From NCBI GenBank assembly GCA_004764695.1, contig SMSO01000014.1, positions 2,989,148 to 3,053,147 of the forward strand: DNA of 64,000 nucleotides, written 5' to 3'. Position 1 is the stretch's first letter. Every line of letters begins with the position of its first letter. Both the position numbers and the translations under genes were made by a program. This document shows, piece by piece, positions 39,895 to 49,807 of the stretch. The DNA comes from Schizochytrium sp. TIO01. Lineage: Eukaryota > Sar > Bigyra > Thraustochytrida > Thraustochytriidae. The notes beneath the pieces are model-generated. The model was not told where the DNA came from. It saw nothing but the letters and a program-made list of their open reading frames with translations, and searched no databases.

Positions 39895-41191
39895 ACCATG
39901 TGACTTTCTTTTTTCTTCATTCTTTCCTTTCTTTCTTTCTTTCTTTCTTCCATTCATTTCATCTCCGCGTTTTTTAAACTTTCCGGGTTTGTCCTTTCTT
40001 CTTCTTACTTTCCTGCCGAATTTGATTCCTGCGGTATTTTGCCGCGTAACTTTCAATCTTGTAACTGACATTCTGTGAAGCGAGGTACTAGCCTCCTCCG
40101 CCAGATTGCATGCCTTTTTATTCTTAGGGTGCGACGCCACCTTCATTTTCTTATGGGGCGGTCTGGCGTGCACGTACGTCTCATAAAATGCCAGTAACTG
40201 ATGCGGTGAGTTGCGTACATCCCTCGTCTGTTGGACTCAGGCAATACGAGGTCTGCTGCAACAATGTCTTTTAAACACTCTCTTCAATTGGCACTTTTGC
40301 TTGTAGGACGTGCATCCGCAATTTCATCTACCTTTTTGTATGATCTCTTTTAGATTAGCTGTTGGAAACCTTATTAGGAATAAATAAATCACGCAATTCC
40401 GCCTGTTTGTCTTGCATCTAAGGACTCCCATATCAGTTGCTTTCGTTATATGTGTTGATTATTACTCAATTGTACAAACTTTTTCTTCTGAAGAATTCTA
40501 ACTATAACTTGGGACCTCATGCCAGAAAACAGAAGCTTTAGCTAATATATGGAAATGGAGAGACAATGCATTCTATTTGTTACTGCAGGTATACTTGTAT
40601 TACTCAGATTTAATGGCTCGAATCAGCTTGCTACATTTATGAATGTGAGTATAAAAAGACATCACACGACCCCGATTCTTGGTAGATTTGTATATCAAAG
40701 AATTAACAATCATTGATCTTTAAGCATCAAGGATACAAGTAGCCAAGTTGTCTAATTTAAGGTCGAAAGAAAACGAGTTTTTGTTATTGTTAAGTATGAC
40801 TAATTATTCTATCCCTAGGAGGACAGTATTTTGGGATATGTTTCAGTTAATTCAGTCAGCCAGTCTCCCTCTATCACAGGCAAATAGCGTAGATCAGTCA
40901 CGCCAGCACTAGCAACATTGAAAGTTCATCCTTGTAACACAAACTTGAATGGAATTCGCATCTGCTAGGTGCAGTTCCAGCTTACCTTTGTTTCAGACAT
41001 CACAATCGAATGTCTTATATAAAGGGCCTTATTTTTTCTGTTCCAGACGAGAACTTTCGATTACAACCACAAGACGCTAAGGCACTTTGCACTGAATCGT
41101 TGACTTGATAAAAACATTAGCGTGATGAGCAGTGACTTGACGAAGAATAAGCAGAGCTGACTCGTTTGACGGCGAACACCATAGCAACCTA
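39895..41191. other. Convergent intergenic region
   Basis: 3' flanks of the helical-protein gene (plus strand) and PGAM5 (minus strand), with a (TTTC)n microsatellite at about 39926-39950. About 40350-41100 is AT-rich without coding signal. Confidence 0.45.
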
Positions 41192-42112
41192 TTAACTGTA
41201 GGTCACTTTACTCGGGGGCAAATGACCAACATCCCCAACACCCGAGACAGAGACGCTTCCGTTGTGCGCAACGCGAATTACAGTAATACCAGTGTTGTAC
41301 ACAGCGAAGCGGAGCCAAGCAGCAGGATCAAGTTGAAGCGCGCGGCATACAAAGTAGCGGATAACATTACCATGGCACACTAGAATCTCATGCGAGTCCT
41401 GCTCTTGGCGCAATGGGGCGCGGTGGATATGTTTGCGAAAGGCCGCTTCAATTCTAGCACCATCCTCATGGCACTCTGCGTCAGTCGGCTTGTAGGTGCG
41501 GGACGCCGGGACAGGCTGAATGGGGTGACCCTCACGGAGCATTTGCTCCATGTGTGCGGGGGGGTACATGCTCTCAGGTCCACGGACCTCCTCTAGAATG
41601 AGTTCTGCAGTCTCCTTAGCCCGCATCTGATCCGAAAAGTACATGGCATCATACTTGAAATTCTTGGCTTTGGCAATTTCCGCAAGACGCTTGCCGGTGA
41701 GCCGGGCTTGCTCGCGTCCAAGGGGGGTCAGCTTGCATGCGGCGTCCCACTCGAGCCACCAATCCTGGTCCAGACCATCATTATTTTCAATAAATTTCGT
41801 CTGAGATGCCTGCTCATATTGTCCATGACGAATCAAGTAAATTGTACGGCATGGGGCTGCAGGCTTAGCACCTCGCGACATGCGTTTGCGCTCCTCCTCC
41901 CATCGCGCAGTCCTCTTAGCGCTCACGTGTGCCATCTTGTCCCAATCGACGTTCCAATCAGCGTGTCGGTGCTGCGGATCTTGCTCAGGGCTTTCATTGA
42001 ACGCCAAGTTTCCGGTGAGACCACTTGTGATTCCCACAGCTACTAGGCCGAAACTCACGCGGGATTTTCCAGCTTCTGCTGCCTTCGCAAAGAGGCGTTG
42101 AAAGCCGTTCAT
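41192..42112 (-). CDS. PGAM5: PGAM5-like mitochondrial Ser/Thr phosphatase
   Basis: 306-residue histidine-phosphatase-fold protein. The RHG motif YLIRHGQY places the catalytic His at 96, and LVCHGNVIRYFVCRALQ places the second at 247; SDQMRAKETAE supplies the conserved Arg. An N-terminal hydrophobic segment (about 20-38) after a basic start matches the membrane anchor that holds PGAM5 in mitochondria. ADWNVDWDKM (51-60) matches the WDxNWD multimerisation motif specific to PGAM5 rather than glycolytic phosphoglycerate mutases. Length fits the family (about 290). PGAM5 is a protein phosphatase involved in mitochondrial quality control and stress signalling. No intron is needed and the ATG at 42112 is clear. 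Confidence 0.93.
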   Translation of the reverse strand: MNGFQRLFAKAAEAGKSRVSFGLVAVGITSGLTGNLAFNESPEQDPQHRHADWNVDWDKMAHVSAKRTARWEEERKRMSRGAKPAAPCRTIYLIRHGQYEQASQTKFIENNDGLDQDWWLEWDAACKLTPLGREQARLTGKRLAEIAKAKNFKYDAMYFSDQMRAKETAELILEEVRGPESMYPPAHMEQMLREGHPIQPVPASRTYKPTDAECHEDGARIEAAFRKHIHRAPLRQEQDSHEILVCHGNVIRYFVCRALQLDPAAWLRFAVYNTGITVIRVAHNGSVSVSGVGDVGHLPPSKVTYS

Positions 42113-43959
42113 GGTGTCTTAATCCTCCCTCCCTCGAGCAAGTGAGTTTGCGTGCTCCGACAAATCCTCCAAACACTTGTCTCGCCCGTCCTGATAAGTT
42201 TGGCTGTTGCCCTGCTAGCCTTGAAATTTCCCTAAACCAACCGGTTGAAACGCGAGTAGAACTGGGCTTTGTCAGGCGCTACGCCTATTCTACAGAGTCC
42301 AAACCAGCTTATGGTCTACAGCTCTGAAGAGCTTTGCTGTGCAAGGGACGCATATTCGCCGTTATATGGTCACAGATGATGTATGATCTAGCATTACTAG
42401 AAGCACTAAGAGAACCATAGCGGCTCAGCTTATCGTTAGTACTCGAGGTAGTAGAAGTAGTTAGTTCCTCATGTAAGAGCATTAAAGCATAGTGACGCAT
42501 AGGCTGAATGACGGTCAGCGTCAAAGATTAGTTGTCGTCTATAAAGAGAGCGATTACTGCAACCCAAGCTCTATCTTTCATAGATAACATGAAACCATTG
42601 GTGCCGGGGTTTAAATAAGAGCTGAGATGCTAAGTGAACTGAAGGCATATACTTTGGCCTGTCGAAGTTCTTCCGGTCAGCGACGGCGACGATTTAATGA
42701 ATTTGATGCCTATTGAATATAACACCCACCTAGTCATTATGTGGGGAGGTAATTATTGGTTGCGGTGAGACACCGTTGTGTGTCCCATTGGTAATGTGTT
42801 GAATGAATAAAGGACTATAATGAATGGCTGAAGGGGGCTGTGCATGTTCGCTCGCAACTCGAGAAGTAGGTACCAACTGTGCTTTTGATGTGTTCACGAT
42901 TGCACGTAAATGTGTATTGTACCAACTAAAGTTTTTGGAATCGATACGTTGAATATGACACATTTAATGAGCTACTGCGTCAAATTGGAGACTTTAGGGC
43001 ATCGAATGCTCATGGAGCGGTTTGTTAATTTATATTCTTTTGATAAAACGTAGGCTAACTATGCTTTTCGCAGACTCCACGTGTAACACCATTCGTGGAA
43101 ATCTCTTCGTTGAGTGGAGCAGAGAAAAGGAAAATTTGGTGTTTGTTTCAATCGAAACGTTGAACATGTTGCGTCTATTGAGGTGCTGGGTTCAAACTAG
43201 AGACATTATATACTCATGAAGTTATACTCTTTAGTTCTAGTTAGGTACGTAAACTATCTATGACTTTTTTACAAAGTCTCTTGGAGGGGTCCGAGTAATA
43301 TTGGGGCTTTCAGTATCGAGAACCCTCCCGTAGAGAGCAGGGGGTTGAGCCGAGCACGGGGGAAATTGGCACTTACTAATCACTCGCTCAGGATTTGGCA
43401 ACGACCGAGAGGTGTTCGTTCTCATTGCGAACCTCAGGATAGTGTCACAATCTCCGACACATGTTCATGTCCTTCTCCTCGAGGCTGAAGCAATGCCTTT
43501 GCCTTCCCTCAGGTCGCTTGAGCTAACCAAACCCCAGCTCACTTCAAACATAGGCTTGCGCTTGAAGATATTTCTGTTCTGGTTCGAGCTTAGTTAGTTC
43601 AAGGCCGCCATCGCCTCCGCACACCCGTGCCTCGCCTGACAGATGCACTTTCTGCAGTAGTCATCCCGGAAGCGCCACGGTGGCCCCAATCCTCACTCCA
43701 GTCGAGCCTGCCTTCTTCCGCCTGCCTAGCTTCGAAAGCTGTTTGTTTACCAAAACACGAGCAATGGCGAGCACCAGCACTGAGTCCTTCAGATCTTTGC
43801 TAGGCTACTTCTCCGTTCTTCTACCAACTCTGATTTCCAAACCCGACTAGCCCGGAACTGGATCTGACTGCTTGCCCATAGAGCCCTCAGACAGACAGAC
43901 ACTACCTACCTATAGCTAGCTAGCTACCTCTACCTCTAACCACGCCTAGGCAGGTACGT

Positions 43960-43981
43960 AGGTTGGTAGGTACGTACCAAC
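43960..43981. repeat. Inverted repeat GGTTGGTA / TACCAACC
   Basis: Eight-base perfect arms around a six-base loop (GGTACG), inside a GTAGGTAGGTACC-rich stretch. A related GTAGGTAGGTAGGTACTACT tract occurs near 56870. Short, and possibly just simple-sequence slippage. Confidence 0.55.
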
Positions 43982-43986
43982 CACAA

Positions 43987-44095
43987 ATGAATTCAAATCT
44001 CAAAATTCAAATTCGAATCTCACCATTCGGATTTGAATTTCGAAATTTGAATTCCAACCTCGGAATTCGAATTTGAACTCCAATCCGAGTTGCTC
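43987..44095. repeat. Degenerate tandem array of AATTCGAATTTGAA-like units
   Basis: Four to five diverged units of roughly 18-26 bp, each built on an AATTC/GAATT-type palindromic core (for example ATTCAAATTCGAATCTC, then ATTTGAATTTCG, then AATTCGAATTTGAACTCC). The units are AT-rich and self-complementary, so the array could form hairpins. It lies in the gene desert. Confidence 0.6.
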
Positions 44096-44174
44096 GCAGA
44101 TTCCAAGATAGCTCGAGGGCGCCCTTCGCTGCGAGGCCGCTCTGATTGGCGGGGCACGAGGCTCGCCCTACGCT

Positions 44175-44256
44175 GAGAGAGAGAGAGAGAGAGAGCCACC
44201 GTTGATCACCGGTGTCATCAGGTTTCTCTGTCTGCTTGCTTGCTTGCTTGCTTGCT
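44175..44256. repeat. (GA)n and (CTTG)n microsatellites
   Basis: A (GA)n run at about 44175-44195, and a (CTTG)n run of about six units at about 44233-44256. Confidence 0.85.
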
Positions 44257-46069
44257 ATCCAACTTGAAGGTGACCACGACGCAGCCAACCTCCAAGTGGA
44301 AACTTATTATTACAAGTTCTGCCATCTTCCATTCCGCCTTTATAAACAAACAAACAAACAAACAGATTTACTTTCTTTTGATGATAATCTCATCATTCTT
44401 ACTCTTCTTACCACGATGATAAAATGTAATAGAATAGATTAATTTATTCTTTTAACCTGAAAGCAAAAATTGAGATCCTTTCTTTTCCATCACGATTGCT
44501 TCAACTTTGTTTTTCAATCTTTCTTTATTTTTTTTACATACAAACATACATACATACATGTAGAATATATAATTAAAAAAACATTTTAAATTAAAACTAT
44601 TCAATCTTAAAAAAGAGGCCTCGAGAGTTGCCAGGAAGATCCAAATATCGCAAGGCCTTCTTTCGTCCGCTTCTTCCGACACCCGCAGCCTAAGAGTGTC
44701 CTACCGCGCCGCTGCGGAAAACCCAGAGGGCGCCTTCTTTCCTCCCTCCCTCCCTTCCTTCCTTACGTGCCTATCTACCGCTGGATGCGAAGAAAGCTAA
44801 GCTAAGATAGGCTTTGCGTTCCCAGGCGGGCACCAAACCGATGCTGAGGAGCCAGGAATTCGAGAGAACTCGCGGTTCTTCTTCTTCTTCTTCTGCTTCT
44901 GCTTCTGCTTCTGCTTCTTCTTCTCGTGGTCGTGGCGCCGTCGCGATCTTGAAAAAGATACCGCTTCTGGTGAGTTAGTTGGTAGGTAATTGACAATCGT
45001 GGGAAGTGAAAACTGCGCGGACTCACGAGCACACACACGCGGCAGAGGGTCGCGGGCTACCGTAAACTGTACCAGTCGGGACCAGGGTTATCGAGGTGTG
45101 GAGGGAGGGAGGAGGATCGTGATCTTACGATCGATGCCTTCGCCTTCGAAGTTTGCCATTCTTTGCCTTTGCCACTCTTTGCCTCTGCTGCCTCTCGGTC
45201 CCTCAGTCTCTACGTCGCTCGCTCAGCCTGCCATCCGAAACGCACAGACGGACATACATAAACACACGCACACGCACGAAGCGACGCCAGCCCAGAAGAT
45301 CTCGCTCGCCCTCGATAACCCAGGGCCCGATGGAGCCCAATCGATGATGGTGCAAACAGCGGCTGCACTAACTCCCCCCGTGACCCTCCCTGGCGCTCCA
45401 ACACCGCAGGAGATAGGCTGGTTCGCGACCGCCAAACCCGAAAAGGCCAGAACGGGGGCAGTCTCTAATTCCTCGCCCTGCTTGGAGGCATTGTTTCTGC
45501 GTACATATACGTATATATATACATATGTACATATATACGTATATATTATTTACATCTATATATTTTTAAAGGAATTAAGAAGAATAAAAAACTATGAGTT
45601 TCGATTCATTGAAAACTAATTTATTTTAGTGTAATTTGTGTTGAAAAAGATAATTAGATCTTCACTCAATTCGTAAAGTTAAAGGGATAATGAAATGAAG
45701 GATGATAAACTTCCTCTTCCTGTTGCTAATAACACTCTGCTAGCTAGAACGAGAGGGAGAAATAAGAAAGAGGCGCTTTCTTCGTTGCTATGTCCTACCG
45801 AGAGAGGGGCGATCGATCTATCTCTGCTCTTGAGGCGACCGGGATGCCGCCGCAGCTGGAGCCGAGAAGGAGAGGCCTCGCCGCGCGGCAAACAAGCCGC
45901 CGAGGCCTCCGCAGACTGGCCAAGCCCAGGCAGCAGCCGAGCCATCCTTTGCAACCGCTCCTCGGCCTCTTCGGGCCAGGACCGCTGCGATGCGCAGGCT
46001 CTTGTGCTTTCTTTCGTTTATGTAGAAAGTTTCGGCGAGCTGCCGTTTTCATCGAACTGTTAAGGCGGC

Positions 46070-46336
46070 TTTGCTTTGCTTTGCTTTGCTTTGCTTTGCT
46101 CTGTTTTCATTCATTCATTCATTCATTCTGATTGATTGATGTATTGATGTATTGATTGATGTATTGATTGATGTATTGATTGATGTATTGATTGATGTAT
46201 TGATTGATGTATTGATTGATGTATTGATTGATGTATTGATTGATGTATTGATTGATGTATTGATTGATGTAATGATTGATGTAATGATTGATGTAATGAT
46301 TGATGCATTCATTCATTCATTCATTCATTCATTCAT
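46070..46336. repeat. Compound satellite: (TTTGC)n, (ATTC)n, 12-bp minisatellite, (ATTC)n
   Basis: A pentanucleotide TTTGC run (about 46070-46100) is followed by ATTC units, then about 14 tandem copies of the 12-mer ATTGATTGATGT (46131-46304). The last three copies carry an A for T variant (AATGATTGATGT). A second ATTC block follows (46305-46336). The same ATTC unit on both sides suggests the 12-mer arose and expanded inside an ATTC/ATTG tetranucleotide array. All reading frames stay open, so the apparent Ile/Asn-rich proteins are artefacts. Confidence 0.92.
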
Positions 46337-46644
46337 GCCCAGAAAGCAAATGACGATTCCAACTGCTGAAGCATGGAAACTTGAGCTTTGCAGAGCGCCC
46401 AAAGCGAAGGCCTCGCGTTTCAAAGAAGGCGCGTGTCTGTGCGACGCAAGCGGCTCCAGAGGGCCTCGGCTGCCTTCGAATAGGATGAACGTCTGCGACG
46501 CGATGGACCTTCAACTAAATTGCGCGATGATCGCGTCGGATGGGCCTTAGGGAAGAACGAGAAGGTTGGCGTCTTGCTCTCTTTGCCCTCTTTTGCTAAT
46601 TCCAAGTCTACTCTCATTCTTTTCACGGGTTCTCATTGAAAACA

Positions 46645-46657
46645 GAAGAAGAAGAAG

Positions 46658-46687
<30 letters not shown>
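46645..46687. repeat. (GAA)n trinucleotide repeat
   Basis: About 14 uninterrupted GAA units. Long purine-pyrimidine tracts of this kind can form triplexes. Confidence 0.9.
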
Positions 46688-46688
<1 letters not shown>

Positions 46689-47142
46689 TACGGCCGAGCG
46701 AAGGGAATTGAGGCACTTTCCTCGAGTTCTCCAAATAAATACTCGAACTAAAGGCTCTGGCCCTAAAAGAGTACGCGTGGAAAACTAAATATTGCAGAAC
46801 TTGAAAGATAAGATGCGGCTGTTTCTATTTATATATATATAATTTTAAATTAAAATAATCATATATGTGTGGTGTGCTTTAAATGCTTCGTTTGTTCAGT
46901 TTTTGTTTTTAAGTTGAGTAAAGAAAACAGTAAATTTTATTCAAATCGAGTTCACGGTCTTTGAAAAGGCTCAGAGAGGCTTCAGCGGCGGCGGTTCTCT
47001 CGTTCCGGAGGGCGTAAACCCGGTCGTGAGAAACAAACAAACAAACAAAGATGCAGACCCACAAACAGGCAGATAAACAGCCGTTAGGTAGTTCGTTTGC
47101 TTATCTCTCGTCAGTCTGTTCGCTGCTTTCCAAAGAGCCTGA

Positions 47143-47196
47143 AAAACAAACAAACAAACAAACAAACAAACAAACAAACAAACAAACAAACAAACG
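47143..47196. repeat. (CAAA)n tetranucleotide repeat
   Basis: About 13 CAAA/AAAC units; a shorter run of the same unit lies at about 47033-47050, and another at 44344-44364. Confidence 0.9.
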
Positions 47197-48825
47197 AACG
47201 AAAGCGCACGAAGCCGTCTCTCCCTCTGGGTATCCGCTACCTAGCCAAATGCCTAGCCTTGCGAGTACTCCTCTAGTAGCGAGCGGCGGTGGGTTAAAAA
47301 GGTTTTGGCGTCTGTTGCCGGCTCTGCGGGAAGAAAAGGGAACTTACCAAGAACCAACTAACTAACTAATTTCTAATTCCTAATTTCTAATTTTAAAACA
47401 AAATTAAAAAATAAGTAACTAACTAAGTGCAGAACTAACGATGATGATCAATCAATCAGACCATCCTCGATTGATGATTGATACCAATTGATCAATTGAC
47501 CGAATGGTTTCGAGTCGGTTGGCGCATTGACTACTTGCTTAGTTACCTGCTCGCTTGCTTGCTTACTTGCGTACTTACTTTCTGGTCGCGAGAAGGAGAG
47601 GAGGCCGGTGGTCGATGAGTCGATAAGCTGGATCCGAAGGCGATTCAGCTGAGCCGCTCCAGTTGTTCGCCAGCCCAGCTCGAGCACCCGCCACCTCAGA
47701 GAAAGAAGGGCTCATTCATTCATTTTCATTCATTTGTTTGTTTGTTTGTTTATTTGTTTATTTGTTTCCTGTGAGTTTCAAGGTATGAGATTCTGATTTT
47801 CATGAGCATCATCTTATGATTTTATTATTTGCAGATAAATAGTAAGAAGGCTGACGAACAACGTAAAAGGTACGGCTGTTCCTCCTGGTTTGATGCAGGT
47901 TGCTTTAGTTAGGTAAATAAGCCGCTCAGGTGGGGCGGGAAGACACCTGTAAAGCGGTAGTTTCTACAGCTATTTTCCTTCGAAAGCGCTCGCCCATCGC
48001 GGGTTTGGATGATTTGTACAAAGGTCGCACACCTCGTTAAAAGTTATTCCTTTAAAAATAAATAAATAAATAACTTTTTTATTTTTATTTTTTTAATTTA
48101 TAACAAAAAGAAAGTTAAATTGTTATAGAATTAAGTGAAGAGGAGAGCGAGGAGGTCCATAGCGACGGTATTGGCTTCAAAAAGAGGCCCATCCCGCGCG
48201 AGGCAGATCGCGTTCTCTCGGGAGCGCCCAAAGGACTTGCTTTAAAGACTTTGCTTCTTTGCTTCTTTGCTTCTTTGCTTTCTTGCTTTACTCAACTCGC
48301 TCGTTCGCTTGGGTTGGATGAAATCTTTCCTTTGGCCCGTTGGCTCATCTCCGGAGAGCGGGTGATCCGAGGCGCCGCGCGGACAAGAGCTCAGCTCTGG
48401 AAAGCCGTCAAAGACGCAGAGGTGCATCACCGAAGCGTACGAAGGAAGGCACAGACAGCTTTCTTTGGGCAGATCGAGATTCGGCCCAGAGGGGCGGCGG
48501 CTTTTTTCGCGGTTCTGTGATCGTTCCACGGGTTCCGGACAGCGGGATGATGGATGATGGACTTTTAATTGAAGTGAAAATGTTGAACTTGAACTTGAAC
48601 ATTCATTTATTTATTTATTCATTCATTCATTCAGGATGGATGGATGGATGGATGGACGGTTTAAGAGATCAGAGATAGACGTGGGCTTGCGAAGAGACTT
48701 GACTTGAGGGTCTTAGGCTCTGGAGGGTGACCTTTTAAAGAGCTGGGCGGAGGAGCGAGAGAGGAGAAGAGGAGGCAGCAGACGGCTTTGAGGGAAAACG
48801 AAAACGAAAACGAAGAAGAAGGGAG

Positions 48826-48884
<59 letters not shown>

Positions 48885-48926
48885 TATTTCTTTATTTCTT
48901 TATTTATTTATTTATTTATTTATTTT
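48826..48926. repeat. (CTTT)n grading into (ATTT)n
   Basis: Roughly 100 bp of TTTC units that change to TTTA units at the right end, preceded by a short AAAACG repeat. Typical of a slippage-grown microsatellite with one variant unit taking over. Confidence 0.9.
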
Positions 48927-49631
48927 AGGAGGAGAAGAATGAACAAATCAAACTAAACGCGAACCTGCATAGATTAGTCAGTAAGGTAGGGCTGGAAAGA
49001 AAAGAAAAGAAAAGAAAAGAAAATGAAACCTGCTCTTCTGACGAATAGTTCTCTATATCGAGAGCCCGGCAGATAGGTGTACATACGTATAAAACACTCT
49101 ATCATTTTAAACAATTCAAACAATGGCGCTTGAAATATTAAAAGCTGCAATAGGATCAACCTAGGTGATACCATAACGACAAGACATGAAGACTCCCCTT
49201 TTATTCAATTTTTGCTTTTAAAAGGACGCTTCTTTTTGCTTTATCTATCAAAGTTTAAAAAGAGAGAGAGAGAGAGAATTGAAAACTTGAAAAGGGCAGA
49301 CGAGCTGGAGAACCTGGAGCAGAATAAAGCAGAATCAGAACCCGGTTGGCGGCGAACAAGACGGACACGCGAAGAGCACGCGGAGCCTGCGCAGGCCAGG
49401 CCAGGGTTGTATAGAAGCCATCGGTAGGCCGGACGCTGCTGCAGAGGGAGAACAGAGGCCAGCGAGGCCGGAAACGAAGCACCTAGCTAGCAGGCTGGTA
49501 AAAATTACAAGAGGAATTTCTATTTGGTAGTAGCAGAAGTGAGTGAGTGAGTGAGCGACTTCTTAGTTGGCTAGCCAAGGCAAGAGTGCCTACAGATAAG
49601 CGAGCAAGCATTAGCGGCAAGCAAACACGCA

Positions 49632-49666
49632 AGCAGCAGCAGCAGCAGCAGCAGCAGTAGCAGCAG
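49632..49666. repeat. (CAG)n repeat in the 5' region of the IQ/RBR gene
   Basis: About 11 AGC/CAG units with one TAG interruption, 140-175 bp upstream of the start codon at 49808, so probably in its promoter or 5' UTR. Confidence 0.8.
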
Positions 49667-49807
49667 GTCATAGAAAAGAGTAATACGTACCTAGAAGTGG
49701 TTTTGTTCGTGCTCGAGCGGGAGGAAGGCAAAACCAAATCACCTCGAGGAGGCGGGCACTTGAGTTGTTCTTGATGTCAAGTTAGGACAAGAACAAACGA
49801 GAGCAAA

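Larger units (their letters stand above)
42113..49807. other. 7.7-kb repeat-rich gene desert
   Basis: No supported gene over 7.7 kb. The sequence alternates between GC-richer blocks of several hundred bases and AT-rich joints carrying TTTTAAATTAAAA-type motifs (about 44575, 46840, 47390, 48050). It carries many different short tandem repeats, of which the longest are listed separately. Open frames are mostly products of these repeats or lack an ATG. This could be subtelomeric-like or pericentromeric-like DNA, a non-coding-RNA region or old transposon debris; I see no terminal repeats, reverse transcriptase or transposase. Confidence 0.6.

Noticed and set aside
43165-43200. GGTTCAAACTAG resembling a tRNA T-arm
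   Set aside because: No acceptor stem, D-arm or anticodon arm could be folded around it.
44990-45619. 209-codon plus-strand open frame
   Set aside because: Ends in a (TATA/TACATA)-encoded Tyr/Ile repeat and has no motif; lies in the repeat-rich desert.
46115-46550. Ile/Asn/Asp-repeat proteins on both strands
   Set aside because: All are translations of the 12-bp minisatellite, which is open in every frame.
47000-49000. Regularly spaced short repeats suggestive of CRISPR
   Set aside because: They are uninterrupted microsatellites without unique spacers, and the genome is eukaryotic.
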